DNA from: a virus
Direction: 5' to 3' (one strand)
DNA: 36,320 nucleotides
Virus record (IMG/VR): IMGVR_UViG_3300044960_000922
Coordinates: 1 to 36,320 of that record
The translations under genes were made by a program, and so were the position numbers. The notes under the pieces were generated by a model. It was not told the origin of the DNA. It did not search any database and saw only the letters and a list, made by a program, of their open reading frames with translations. This document shows, piece by piece, positions 1-8,077 of this stretch (position 1 is the first letter of the stretch; each line of letters starts with the position of its first letter).

Positions 1-560
1 GCGGCGTCAACCTCGCCTTCGGTCGTGGCGGCGTCCACAGCCGCCTTGCGCGCCCAGGATTTGGCGTAGGCCGCTTGAGTCTGTGCCGCGATGGCACCTG
101 CAATAGCGAGCAGCTGGGATACGTCATTGATCGGCATGTCATTGTTGTCGGCGTCGCGCCATACAGCAGGGAGCGGACCTCCAGCATTAGCGATCGCGAG
201 GGCGCTTGCGAGCAGCTCTTGGCTGCGCTTATCAGCTTGCCATTTGCGAGCGAGAGCTTCGACGTCTTGAACCGATTCGGCGTCGCGTTCTGCTTCGATC
301 TGGCGCTTTTTGGCAGCCTTGCGATCGGCTAGAACGGCGTCAGGATGAGGGTCGAGGTCAAGCTGGCCTAGATATACTGCGTCTGAACCCGCGCAAGCCG
401 GGGCTTCCATCGGCTGGCCGACCGCCTGCACCGAGAAAAAGATGCCATCTGCGCGGTATTCGACCGGCACGCGCCAGACGTGGACTTTTGACGGAGCAGC
501 GAGGTGCGGCAGCGGATAAGTTGCCGCGTCGACGTGGAGAGTGTGGTTTTCAATATACAT
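1..560 (-). CDS. DUF4376 tail-fibre accessory protein, 3' end outside window
   Basis: The minus-strand frame from ATG 558-560 stays open to the window edge (186 codons seen). The N-terminal ~75 residues look like a phage fibre-associated domain. The later part carries the DUF4376 signature: LPAVWRDADNNDMP, then a helix with AAYAKSW and ARKAAVDAA. Such proteins usually sit beside tail-fibre genes, possibly as assembly factors; the function is not established. The ATG follows GGAGG by 7 nt and overlaps the RT stop codon (550-552), so the gene is translationally coupled to the RT and ends the fibre/DGR operon. Truncation is due to the window edge only. Confidence 0.85.
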   Translation of the reverse strand, partial: MYIENHTLHVDAATYPLPHLAAPSKVHVWRVPVEYRADGIFFSVQAVGQPMEAPACAGSDAVYLGQLDLDPHPDAVLADRKAAKKRQIEAERDAESVQDVEALARKWQADKRSQELLASALAIANAGGPLPAVWRDADNNDMPINDVSQLLAIAGAIAAQTQAAYAKSWARKAAVDAATTEGEVDA

Positions 561-1824
561 GGCAAGTCCTCCGAAGGATGGTTTCTGAAAGCAGCGCAGC
601 GAGCGTTCGCGCTGCGTTGGCGTGTGAGAAATAGGCGATGCAGCTGGCGATTATCTGCCTTGCGGAATCGAGGCTTGAGCGCCCTGCGGCGTAGTCCTGG
701 GCGAGCTGGCGCAGGCGATGCCGCCAGCGTTTGGTGTTGCGTTTACGCGGCAGGATGTGCGTCGGCCAGATGCGGTAGCCGCAGAAGTCGAGGCCGCGCT
801 GCCACGGCTCGTAACGGCTTTTGGGGTTGAGGCGCAGCTTCAGGTCGGCGCAGGCGTCGGCGATCAGTTCAAGCGTTTGGCGCGCGTGTCGTTTGTCGCG
901 GCAGATAGCCACCATGTCGTCCATGTAGCGCAGGTAGTGCGGCTCGCCGGCGTCGTCTTTGAGGATGTGATCGACACGATCTAGGACGATGTTGGCGACG
1001 AGCTGGCTGGTCAGCGCGCCGACTGGCAGGCCAACACCACCATCGAATCCGTAGCCGCGCATGATCTGCCGCCACAGCCAGAGCACGTCTTGATCGTGGA
1101 TGACGCGACCGATGGCGACCAGCGCCACATCGTGGTCGATGCTGGCGAAATAGCTTTTGACGTCGGCGTGGACGACGTAGATGCCTTCACCCCAATTGCG
1201 CTTGGCGCGGCGCAGGAAAGACTGCGCGCGGGCAACAGCGGCGTGTGTGCCTTTGCCTTTGCGGCAGGCGTAAGAGTCGAAAATGAAGCGCCGTTCAAAC
1301 ATCGGCTCGACGACGCGCACCAGCGCATGATGCACGATGCGGTCGGCAAAGGGCGGCGCGGTGATGTCGCGACGTTTCGGATCTTTGACAGTGAAGATGC
1401 GCGGCTCGCCGGGCTGCCATGTGCGCCACTTGAGGTGCTCGTGGATGTTGATGAGATGCTCTTCCCAGCGGGCGGCAAAGTCGAGTGCCTCTGGCGTGTA
1501 GCGCTTGCCGCGACGGGCTTCGTCGTAGGCGGCAAGCAGGTTTTCAAAAGAGATGATGCGTGAGTAGATGCCGCCGCCAGCCACTTGCGCCGCTGGTGGC
1601 TGTTGATCTTCGAGCCGGTTCAGGCTCTGGACGCAGGCGCCGAATGATGGGCACTGGACAGATTCCCGTGGGAAGCCTGCCTTCTGGCCGCTACCATTCG
1701 CGAGGCGGGCACCGATGTTGCTGTTCGCGTTCGACGGGTCGTTGTTCACGTTCAGGTAGAAGAGGCCGGCGTTCGCGCCGTTGCCCCAGTTGCCGCCGTA
1801 ACACGCCTGCGCCCGGTTGCTCAT
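550..1824 (-). CDS. DGR reverse transcriptase (with template repeat in frame at its N-terminus)
   Basis: 424 codons from ATG 1824. The protein is a retroelement-type reverse transcriptase: SFENLLAAYDEARRGKR at residues 92-108, catalytic Asp in VVHADVKSYFASID (217-230), the DGR-typical LPVGALTSQ at 266-274, YMDDM at 300-304, and a thumb region with CGYRIWP at 348-354. It would copy TR RNA with errors at adenines to give cDNA that replaces the VR. The start was chosen because GAAGGAG lies 7 nt upstream and ATGA overlaps the avd stop. This start puts the TR (codons 9-43) in the reading frame, giving about 90 residues before the RT core. An in-frame GTG near residue 81 is an alternative but has no visible ribosome-binding site. 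The RT identity is firm; the exact start is less so. Confidence 0.93.
   Translation of the reverse strand: MSNRAQACYGGNWGNGANAGLFYLNVNNDPSNANSNIGARLANGSGQKAGFPRESVQCPSFGACVQSLNRLEDQQPPAAQVAGGGIYSRIISFENLLAAYDEARRGKRYTPEALDFAARWEEHLINIHEHLKWRTWQPGEPRIFTVKDPKRRDITAPPFADRIVHHALVRVVEPMFERRFIFDSYACRKGKGTHAAVARAQSFLRRAKRNWGEGIYVVHADVKSYFASIDHDVALVAIGRVIHDQDVLWLWRQIMRGYGFDGGVGLPVGALTSQLVANIVLDRVDHILKDDAGEPHYLRYMDDMVAICRDKRHARQTLELIADACADLKLRLNPKSRYEPWQRGLDFCGYRIWPTHILPRKRNTKRWRHRLRQLAQDYAAGRSSLDSARQIIASCIAYFSHANAARTLAALLSETILRRTCHVY
1697..1799 (-). repeat. DGR template repeat (TR)
   Basis: This 103-bp segment matches 2257-2359 at all but 11 positions. Every mismatch is an A on the minus strand here. 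It carries nine AAC codons, the codon type DGRs use because A-directed changes there give many residues but no stop codon. Identity stops sharply at both ends. The last 21 bases on the VR 3' side (1697-1717) are identical in both copies, as expected for the initiation-of-mutagenic-homing end. It lies between avd and the RT core and is in frame with the RT. Confidence 0.95.
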
Positions 1825-2243
1825 GCGCGCGCTCCTTCGTGCTTGATCCACGCGCCGACCATGCGGCCAATTTCGTCCACGTGGCGCGACCAGACTTCGA
1901 GACGGTGCGCGTTGATGTACCGCAGCCGCCACGCTTTGCGCACGAGGTGGCGCAACAGCTCGACCTCGACGTCAAGGTCAAACAAAGCAGCGGCTTTTTG
2001 CCGTCGCTTCCACGCGACAGCGCAGTGGCGACGTAGGCGCAGGAGGGTAGCGCGCACCTCTGCGGCGAGGACATGCCGCTCGATTTTCGGCCATTGGTGC
2101 ATCACTTGATGGCTGTAGGCGTCTAGCTCCTCAATTTTTTCGATAAGCGCCTGATAGGGCGCGTAGCGCGCCGCTTGCTCTTGTCTGGTCAGAGGCACGC
2201 GCGCCTCGGGCGCGCGGCCAAAATCATAACCCGTAATATCCAT
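1821..2243 (-). CDS. avd: DGR accessory variability determinant (Avd-like)
   Basis: A 140-residue, strongly basic, mainly helical protein between the target gene and the reverse transcriptase, the usual place and size for Avd. Avd proteins are four-helix-bundle oligomers that bind the RT and the TR RNA and are needed for mutagenic homing. Visible features are long amphipathic helices rich in Arg/Lys, for example ATLLRLRRHCAVAWKRRQKA and VELLRHLVRKAWRLRY. The start ATG (2243) lies 6 nt after the tail-fibre stop, with AAGGTG about 9 nt upstream. The stop overlaps the next start as ATGA. Identity rests mostly on context, size and composition. Confidence 0.85.
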   Translation of the reverse strand: MDITGYDFGRAPEARVPLTRQEQAARYAPYQALIEKIEELDAYSHQVMHQWPKIERHVLAAEVRATLLRLRRHCAVAWKRRQKAAALFDLDVEVELLRHLVRKAWRLRYINAHRLEVWSRHVDEIGRMVGAWIKHEGARA

Positions 2244-2249
2244 AACCCA

Positions 2250-4841
2250 TTACACCTTCGCGAGGCGGGCACCGATGCTGCTGTTCGCGTGCGACGGGGC
2301 GTCGCCCACGTACAGGTAGAAGAGGCCGGCGTCCGCGCCGTCGCCCCAGCGGCCGCCGTGATAGGCGATTCGATCATCGGTGTTTGTATTACTCCAGAAA
2401 TAGTCTCCAGTGCTGCCATTCGATTGCGTACCGTCAACAGTCGCTGGCACAATGACACCAGCCGCAAGTAGCGTGGTGTTGAACGTGACCGGATAGCCGG
2501 AAGACGCAGGCGCAGACTGACTGGTGTTGATATAGCCTGCGGAGAAATCGCTAGTCGTGGTATTACCCGGCACGTTGTACTGCCAGCGCCACCACGTGCC
2601 TCCGTTACGCTTGAGGCCGTCCACCATCTGCCAGACGTTACCCCACAGCCCGACAATGCCACGCCACGTCGCTTGCGCCACATCGCTGGCATCAACATTC
2701 GCCGCGCTTGACGCCGACACGCGCCCCTGACCGATGAGTGACTGCATGTCCAGCCCGCCCATTTCGATTGATGCCAGCATCTGGATTGCGGCAAGGTCGT
2801 AGTAACTCCAGAGGCGAAAACCGGAGACGCCGCCGGTGTTGCGGGCGTAGGCTCGGCTGCGGGCCGTCGGGAAGTCCATGCTGACGTATGGCGACACACC
2901 GGCAACCGACTGCATTTTCGTGCCGTCTGTGCTCGCCTGATACTTCCCAACCCAGATTTGATTGAGTTCTGCGCCGCCAGCGCCAATGAATGCCGGATGA
3001 ACGCTGAAACCAGGCACAGGCTGATCAGAGATCATCCAGTAGGCTTTGCCGGCGTATGTACCGCTTGGTACCGTTCCCGCCTTGAAGTAAAACCTAGGGA
3101 TGCGCACCATCGCCTGACCGTCTATCGTTTGGTCGACGATCCCCGCGTAGGTTGGGTTGTTGTTGAACCACGCCGCGTTCGGCGAGACGGGGTTGAAATT
3201 CTCATCGACGCGCTGGTATTGCCCTGCACCGCCGCCAGTGGCGACTTGCACCAGGCCGATGATCGAGGCAAATTGCTGCTTGGTCGTGAACGTCACATCC
3301 GCCGACCATTCAGACCAGCCGAGCGAGCTTCCCTTGTGCCGCACACGGACAGCGTATTGCGTCTGCCCCGCTTGCAGCACCCCCGCCGGGACGACGTAGG
3401 AGGTTTTTGCAGTGGTCGTTTCGCCGGAATCATGGAGCGGGCTTGCCCAAGAGCCGGATGCCAGCCGGATTTGCCACTGGCTGGACAGGTGCGTATCCGC
3501 TCCGCCAGTGACGGCAAAAGCGCTCGACGTAATGGTCGGTTGCGCCGGGATGTCGGTCTGGCCGTTGGTCGGGCTGGTGATGCTGGGGGTGTTGACGTAG
3601 GCAAACGATGCCTTGGTCGTGAAGGACGACGCCGCCGACCAGGCGGACGTGAGGCCGGCAGAGTCTTTGACCTGTGCGCGCACGTAATAGGTCGTGCCGG
3701 TCGAGAGGATGCCGGCCGGCAAGGTGTAGGACTGCGCGTTGACCCAGCCGGAATCGTGCGCGACGGTGGCAAAGGTATTGCTCGTCGAGACTTGGAAGTG
3801 CGCCTGCGCGAAGGCGTTGCCAGCTGGCGACGAGAATCCGGCGATGGCCAGCGTGGGAGTCTCGCCGATGTCGGTCGCGCCGTTGGTCGGGTTGGAGATC
3901 GTGGGCGCATCCGGCGCAAGGCCTGGGTTCATCAGGCCGGTCAGGCCGGTGACGGTGCCGAGCGCGACGATGTGGAGAATGTCACACGCTTCGTCTTCGA
4001 CGACGATGCGTAAAAAGCCGTCGCCTTTCATCGGCACAGTGTATTCGTAGTCAGCAAACCCATCCGGGATGGGCGTATCCGGTGCGCCGACGCGCTTGTA
4101 GATCCACGGCCGCTCTGTCCAGTTGGTGGTGTAGGCGTCGCGGAAATAGAGCCGGACATTGGCCGAGTTGTGGCTGCGGCGGATCACCACTGCGCGGGTG
4201 TCGTTGTCTTCGCCGAGGTTGATGGTCTTGGAGATCCAGCGCGCGCCGGGCTGCGCACTGACGCCGCCACCCGTGCGCTGGGCGAAGGTCTGGCCGACGA
4301 TTTTTGCGGCAGAGCTCCAGTTGCGCAGCAGGTTGCTCGTCAGCCGCAGGCGCGTGGCCGAGAGCACCGCCGCGATGCGGATCATGGCGATCTCGCTACC
4401 TTCGACGAGGATGTAGTCCTGCCCAACCCGGAAGCCTGTGGTATCGGCCACGTCGATCGAGTCGTCGCCCATGACGCCGTTGATGACCGCCACTTCGCCG
4501 ATGTTGCGGAGGCGGTAGCCGTCAGCAAAGAGCTCGAAGGCGATCTTGCGGTTGCGGTAGAGCCAGTCGAGCGAGACGGCCTGCTGCACGCTGGCCGGGC
4601 TGGCGAGCCCTTGCAGCGTGTCGCCCATCAGCCCAAGACTGGTCATGATGTCGGAGATGGCCGCGCCGAGACTCGCTCGACCGGCGCGGGCGGCGGCTAT
4701 TTCGGATTCGGTGGCCGTCACCCTGCCGTCGAGGTTGGCGAAGTTTTCGTCGATTTCGACGTAGCGGGTGTTCCAAAGGCTTGGGACCGCTTCAGGTTCG
4801 TTGTTAGGGATTGGGGTGATTTGCGGATGAGGGATGGTCAT
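2250..4841 (-). CDS. Tail fibre / receptor-binding protein, DGR target with C-type-lectin-like end
   Basis: An 863-residue protein. Residues 1-300 form a phage-attachment and beta-rich region. Two fibronectin-III-like repeats follow (about 312-410 and 418-522; note the parallel PTNGATDI and PTNGQTDI, and SAWSAASSFTTK and SEWSADVTFTTK). The C-terminal ~340 residues resemble the FGE-sulfatase/C-type-lectin fold of DGR targets (GLWGNVWQMVDG at 731-742). The variable repeat covers residues 828-862, ending one residue before the stop. Compared with the TR-encoded version, eight of nine Asn and one Asp are changed (to R, D, D, Y, G, D, A, H, S). Inferred role: adhesin at the tail tip whose lectin-fold surface is diversified to change receptor specificity. 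It is followed by avd after 6 nt. Confidence 0.92.
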   Translation of the reverse strand: MTIPHPQITPIPNNEPEAVPSLWNTRYVEIDENFANLDGRVTATESEIAAARAGRASLGAAISDIMTSLGLMGDTLQGLASPASVQQAVSLDWLYRNRKIAFELFADGYRLRNIGEVAVINGVMGDDSIDVADTTGFRVGQDYILVEGSEIAMIRIAAVLSATRLRLTSNLLRNWSSAAKIVGQTFAQRTGGGVSAQPGARWISKTINLGEDNDTRAVVIRRSHNSANVRLYFRDAYTTNWTERPWIYKRVGAPDTPIPDGFADYEYTVPMKGDGFLRIVVEDEACDILHIVALGTVTGLTGLMNPGLAPDAPTISNPTNGATDIGETPTLAIAGFSSPAGNAFAQAHFQVSTSNTFATVAHDSGWVNAQSYTLPAGILSTGTTYYVRAQVKDSAGLTSAWSAASSFTTKASFAYVNTPSITSPTNGQTDIPAQPTITSSAFAVTGGADTHLSSQWQIRLASGSWASPLHDSGETTTAKTSYVVPAGVLQAGQTQYAVRVRHKGSSLGWSEWSADVTFTTKQQFASIIGLVQVATGGGAGQYQRVDENFNPVSPNAAWFNNNPTYAGIVDQTIDGQAMVRIPRFYFKAGTVPSGTYAGKAYWMISDQPVPGFSVHPAFIGAGGAELNQIWVGKYQASTDGTKMQSVAGVSPYVSMDFPTARSRAYARNTGGVSGFRLWSYYDLAAIQMLASIEMGGLDMQSLIGQGRVSASSAANVDASDVAQATWRGIVGLWGNVWQMVDGLKRNGGTWWRWQYNVPGNTTTSDFSAGYINTSQSAPASSGYPVTFNTTLLAAGVIVPATVDGTQSNGSTGDYFWSNTNTDDRIAYHGGRWGDGADAGLFYLYVGDAPSHANSSIGARLAKV
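2257..2359 (-). repeat. DGR variable repeat (VR)
   Basis: The VR lies at the extreme 3' end of the tail-fibre gene. Against the TR it has 11 substitutions in 103 bp, all at TR adenines: 7 A to G, 3 A to C, 1 A to T on the coding strand. None fall in the final 21 bp. A 5-bp inverted repeat (gtaat/attac, 2233-2237 and 2249-2253) begins 3 bp beyond the VR end, where the Bordetella phage DGR has a hairpin. The stem is short, so that match is only suggestive. Confidence 0.95.
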
Positions 4842-4854
4842 GGCGAACTCCTGT

Positions 4855-5235
4855 TCAGAATCTCAAGGTGAGGGTGATTTCGATGCGCTCGTCGGCTTCT
4901 TTGACCTTCGGCGCAAAGGTCTTCATGGCGATCATGTTGCCGGCTGCATCGACCAGCGCGGCTTCGGAGACGGTCACGCCGACCAGCTCAGATTCGGCAA
5001 TGACGCCTTTGGCTTCGACATACGTCGGCTGCGGGCGACTGACGGAAGCGACGGGCTTGCGCAGACGCTCATGGAACAGGGCGTTGCGCGCGGCATCGAC
5101 CGGTTTTGCCGTTCCGTCGGCGTTGTGGCCGCCGTCGCCAAAGGCCATGAAGGCCACGGCTGGCGCGGGCGCTTCACCTGCCATGTGCGCGGCAAGCCGC
5201 GCGCGGAAAGCGTCGAGAGTGATGGCGTCAGACAT
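4855..5235 (-). CDS. Phage tail-collar/fibre-type protein
   Basis: 126 residues. The N-terminus (LDAFRARLAAHMAGEA), the central AFMAFGDGGHNADGTAKPVDA and the C-terminal beta-rich tail ending in ERIEITLTLRF resemble small tail or fibre-collar proteins that follow gpI in P2-like tails. The gene overlaps the gpI stop by 8 nt and lies 13 nt ahead of the long fibre. It could connect fibre to baseplate or be an N-terminal half of a split fibre. No catalytic motif is visible. Confidence 0.6.
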   Translation of the reverse strand: MSDAITLDAFRARLAAHMAGEAPAPAVAFMAFGDGGHNADGTAKPVDAARNALFHERLRKPVASVSRPQPTYVEAKGVIAESELVGVTVSEAALVDAAGNMIAMKTFAPKVKEADERIEITLTLRF

Positions 5236-6268
5236 GGGTCGTCCTCATCTCAAAAAGCGGGGTCATGGGGCCGCCGAGACGCCAGCGGCCGGATACCGGC
5301 AGGCTGTTTGTCGCGGCAGAAAAGCGGGCGTGCGTCAATCGCCGTCCGTCGAGCGCAAAACGTCCGATGCGCGGCGCACCGCCGAGATGCCAGCGGCCAT
5401 CGAGGCGGCGCGTGCGCACGGCAGGTAGCCGCTGCGCCGACCAGACGCGGGATGCGCACGCCTTGCTGATGGCCGCATGAGATGCCGCGCGGCGAGAGCG
5501 AATTCGCTCGGTGGGCGTCAGCGATGCGCCAAGCTGGAAGCCAAATGGCCGACCATCTAGCGCAGCTTGCCTGCCAAGACGCCAGGCGCGGTTCGGACAG
5601 CCATGCAGCGTCACCCCAGGCCAGCCGTAGGGGTGGCAGACGCGCTTGTCGAGCAGTAGCCGGTAAACCGAGGCAAGCGGCTGGAGGTAGTCCTGCGCCA
5701 GCCAGTAGAACAGCACCGGATGGCGCGCAACAGGGGCCCATTCGCGGATCGCCGCGCGCACCTCGTCCATGTCGTAGCCGCGTGCCAGATCGAGGTTGAT
5801 GCGCACAAGAAACGTCGCCCAGTGCTCGATGTAGGGAAGCCCAGACAGGATGTCGACCGGCTTGAGCGCATGCCCATTGCCATCGAGCCGCCACGAACCG
5901 TCCAGGAGCAGCGGATTGTGCGCGATGTAGGCGGCGCGCACGTCGCGGCGCTCGATCAGATCGGCCTCCACGCCGATCATCGAAAGCGCCCGCTTCACCG
6001 CCCAGGGCGTGCCTTTCTTGCGATGCAGCTTGATCGATTCGCGGATCAGCCGGCGACGCTCGGCGTCGGTCTGTGCAAACTGCCAGCCCTCGAGCGGCAT
6101 GATGTGGAATTGCCGCCCAAGCTCCGGCAGCCATTCCGACGGTACTGTGTCGATGAGGTAGGTCAAGAGCCAGTCGAGCGGCAGCTGCTCGATGCGGGCG
6201 GTGGCCTCGGCGAGCGGGCCGAAGCGGGGATCGAGCGCGAGCACGTCCGGGGCGAGACGGTCAGCCAT
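5228..6268 (-). CDS. I: Baseplate/tail protein I (P2 gpI-like) with long C-terminal extension
   Basis: 346 residues. The first ~215 match the P2 gpI pattern: LPLDWLLTYLIDTVPSEWLPELG, a GWQFAQTDAERRRLIRESI helix and GTPWAVKRALSMIG. gpI forms part of the baseplate wedge and fibre-attachment region. The remaining ~130 residues are Arg/Gly/Trp-rich with loosely repeated units (RLDGRWHLGGA, FALDGRRL, VSGRWRLGG), which P2 gpI (about 176 residues) lacks. The extension may be a structural arm for fibre attachment. Overlaps of 8 nt on both sides fit a tightly coupled baseplate operon. Confidence 0.88.
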   Translation of the reverse strand: MADRLAPDVLALDPRFGPLAEATARIEQLPLDWLLTYLIDTVPSEWLPELGRQFHIMPLEGWQFAQTDAERRRLIRESIKLHRKKGTPWAVKRALSMIGVEADLIERRDVRAAYIAHNPLLLDGSWRLDGNGHALKPVDILSGLPYIEHWATFLVRINLDLARGYDMDEVRAAIREWAPVARHPVLFYWLAQDYLQPLASVYRLLLDKRVCHPYGWPGVTLHGCPNRAWRLGRQAALDGRPFGFQLGASLTPTERIRSRRAASHAAISKACASRVWSAQRLPAVRTRRLDGRWHLGGAPRIGRFALDGRRLTHARFSAATNSLPVSGRWRLGGPMTPLFEMRTTHV

Positions 6269-7070
6269 CGCTCACTCCTGCCACGGTGACGGATACCGAT
6301 GTGGCGTGCGCCCAGCCGGTGGGCGGCACGGGCATGTCCGCATTCGGGGCGACAAGATTCACGCTTGCCACCCCTTCCACATGCAGCGCGGCGATGAGCG
6401 CCGAGCGTGCGACGTCGCGCCCGAGGCGGCTTTTGATTTCGGCGAGTTTGGTCTCAAGCGACGCTTCAGCGGCGGCGCGCACGGTCTCGGCATCAAAGGG
6501 CAGCAGCACCGTGAGGCGCGCGTCGACCGTGAATGGGTGGTCTTGCGGGGGAGCCACCTCCACCGTATCGCACAGGGGCCGCACGTCCTCGGCGCTGCAC
6601 TGGGCGAGCACCAGGGCGAGGATCTCTTGTGACGGCAGCCCCGTGTCGGTGAGGGGATAGAGGCGCACGACACCCGGCTCGGGGCTTTCCACCGCCACAT
6701 CGACGATGGAAGCGTGGGCGCTCATTGCGTGGTGGCGGTAGGCCAGACGCGGGCCGGCAACAGAAAAGGATTCCGGCGCCTCCATGATCCGCGCGCGCAG
6801 CCGCTCGTCGTCCTCACCCGGAAGCCGCGCCACGCCGACGAGTTCGCCCAGGTAGTCGAGCATGGGCGCGCGGGCGAAGCGCACGAGGTTTTGCCGCGCC
6901 GTGTCGTTGATCGCGGCGCGCAGGAGCGTTTCGCGGTAGGCGATGAGGTCGATCAGCAGCGACTCGATCTGCGCCGGGTAGAGCGTCTTGCCGGTCGCGG
7001 ACTCATACGCGGCGACGATCTCGGCGCGGATCGCAGCGGCGTCGTCTGGGATGACCTTGAGCTCACTCAT
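6261..7070 (-). CDS. J: Baseplate assembly protein J
   Basis: 269 residues, typical of the P2/Mu gpJ-like wedge protein. Features include the N-terminal helix with YPAQIESLLIDLIAYRE, RAPMLDYLGELVGVARLPGEDDERLR, and a C-terminal part with VARSALIAALHVEGVASVNLVAP. It would form the baseplate periphery with W and I. It overlaps the W stop as ATGA (7067-7070). No unusual feature is seen. Confidence 0.93.
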   Translation of the reverse strand: MSELKVIPDDAAAIRAEIVAAYESATGKTLYPAQIESLLIDLIAYRETLLRAAINDTARQNLVRFARAPMLDYLGELVGVARLPGEDDERLRARIMEAPESFSVAGPRLAYRHHAMSAHASIVDVAVESPEPGVVRLYPLTDTGLPSQEILALVLAQCSAEDVRPLCDTVEVAPPQDHPFTVDARLTVLLPFDAETVRAAAEASLETKLAEIKSRLGRDVARSALIAALHVEGVASVNLVAPNADMPVPPTGWAHATSVSVTVAGVSDG

Positions 7071-7414
7071 CGCGGGCGCACCTCAGCGCTGACCTCAACG
7101 CCATTGGCCAGCTTGAAAAAGACGGTGATCTTGATGGCGGCGTCACCGTCAAGCGCGACGATCACGCGCGTCACCGTCACGCGCGGCTCCCAGCGGCGAA
7201 TCGCTTCGACCGTCTCGCGCACCACGTGCGGGCGGGCGCGGTCGATCGGGTAGTCGAGATACATCCACACCCGCGAGCCGAAGTCGGGCCGCAGCGGGTC
7301 CGACCCTTGCGGTGTCTTGAGGATGATGGCGATCGCCTGGCGGATGTCGTCCACGTCCTCGACGTAGCCGTCACCGCCCAGGGCCGGTTGCCAGTGATGC
7401 GTGGCCGGAATCAT
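7067..7414 (-). CDS. W: Baseplate wedge protein W (gp25-like)
   Basis: 115 residues of the gp25/gpW family: VEDVDDIRQAIAIILKTPQGSDPLRPDFGSR in the N-terminal half, then WEPRVTVTRV and a beta-rich end. The protein joins the wedge to sheath and tube. The ATG at 7414 has no Shine-Dalgarno sequence. Instead a -10-like CATCAT ends 6 bp upstream and the TAACTCCAGTTA box lies 20 bp further, so the first gene of this operon may be translated from a leaderless mRNA. It heads the W-J-I-fibre-avd-RT transcript. Confidence 0.92.
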   Translation of the reverse strand: MIPATHHWQPALGGDGYVEDVDDIRQAIAIILKTPQGSDPLRPDFGSRVWMYLDYPIDRARPHVVRETVEAIRRWEPRVTVTRVIVALDGDAAIKITVFFKLANGVEVSAEVRPR

Positions 7415-7420
7415 GCGCGC

Positions 7421-7463
7421 ATGATGTGTGATGGATGGCGATGGCGTAACTAACTGGAGTTAT
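7421..7463 (-). promoter_or_regulatory. Predicted Mor/C-type late promoter of the baseplate-fibre-DGR operon
   Basis: The minus strand carries ATAACTCCAGTTAGTTA (7463-7447), identical over 17 bp to the site at 18776-18760. Exactly 20 bp later comes CATCAT (7426-7421), then 6 bp to the gpW ATG. The inverted repeat TAACT-CC-AGTTA is centred about 42.5 bp before the ATG. With transcription starting at the ATG, that is a class-II activator position. No -35 hexamer is seen, as expected for activator-dependent Mu-type late promoters. Confidence 0.75.
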
Positions 7464-8077
7464 CAGTGTGAGTGGTGATTGGAGTTGCCGCCCGCGTCCA
7501 TGATGCTGCCGGAGGCAGAGATGCTGCCTTCGACCGCGACATTGCCGCTGATGGTCGCCGCCGCCCCGTCGCCGCCAGAGACGGCGATGCCGTTGCCGAC
7601 GGTGAGTTTGCCGGTGACGGTCACCTGCGGGCTGTCGATCGTCACCGACTGCGCCGTCACGTGCACCGAGGGCGCTGTGATGCTCACCGGTCCATCGGCC
7701 ACCACCTCCACCGGCCCGCGCACGGACAGCAGCATCCTGTGCGCCGCCCGGTCGTACTCGACCACGGTACCGTCGGCAAAGCGAGCGGCTGTGATGTCGG
7801 GGCCGCCACCTGGGGCCGGGTCGCGCGCGGAGAAGATCGCGCCGAGCACGAGGCCGTCTTCGCCGTTTTGGTCAAGGAGCACCGCCACATGGTCGCCTAC
7901 GTCGGGGAGGTGCTCGACGCGGTCACGGCGGGTGCGCAAGCAGAGCACCGGCAGCCAGTAGGTCTCGAGGTCGTCGAGGTCTGGGAGCTTCACCCGCACG
8001 CGGTGCGTCGTCGCATCCAAAGCCGACACGAAACCGAACTTGAGGGTGGCGAGCGCTTCGCGGATGGTCTCTTTCAC
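7463..8077 (-). CDS. V: Baseplate spike protein V
   Basis: 204 residues in the P2 gpV/Mu gp45-like spike family: an N-terminal OB-type domain (RVRVKLPDLDDLETYWLPVL, HVAVLLDQNGEDGLVLGAIFS) and a C-terminal beta-helix of short repeats (VEVVADGPVSITAPSVHVTA, ISGNVAVEGSISASG). It ends in SNHHSH, a His-rich tip of the type that holds a metal ion in gpV-like spikes. It overlaps the D stop by 4 nt. Its stop codon touches the predicted promoter for the next operon. Confidence 0.93.
   Translation of the reverse strand: MKETIREALATLKFGFVSALDATTHRVRVKLPDLDDLETYWLPVLCLRTRRDRVEHLPDVGDHVAVLLDQNGEDGLVLGAIFSARDPAPGGGPDITAARFADGTVVEYDRAAHRMLLSVRGPVEVVADGPVSITAPSVHVTAQSVTIDSPQVTVTGKLTVGNGIAVSGGDGAAATISGNVAVEGSISASGSIMDAGGNSNHHSH

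Noticed and set aside
1824-1932. Longer RT start at 1932 (460 codons)
   Set aside because: The extra 36 residues overlap avd, look like shadow sequence (Arg/Ser-rich), and have no ribosome-binding site as good as the one at 1824.
2257-2359. A second variable repeat elsewhere in the window
   Set aside because: I looked for further GGxWxxGxxAGLFY-like coding segments and saw only the TR and this VR.
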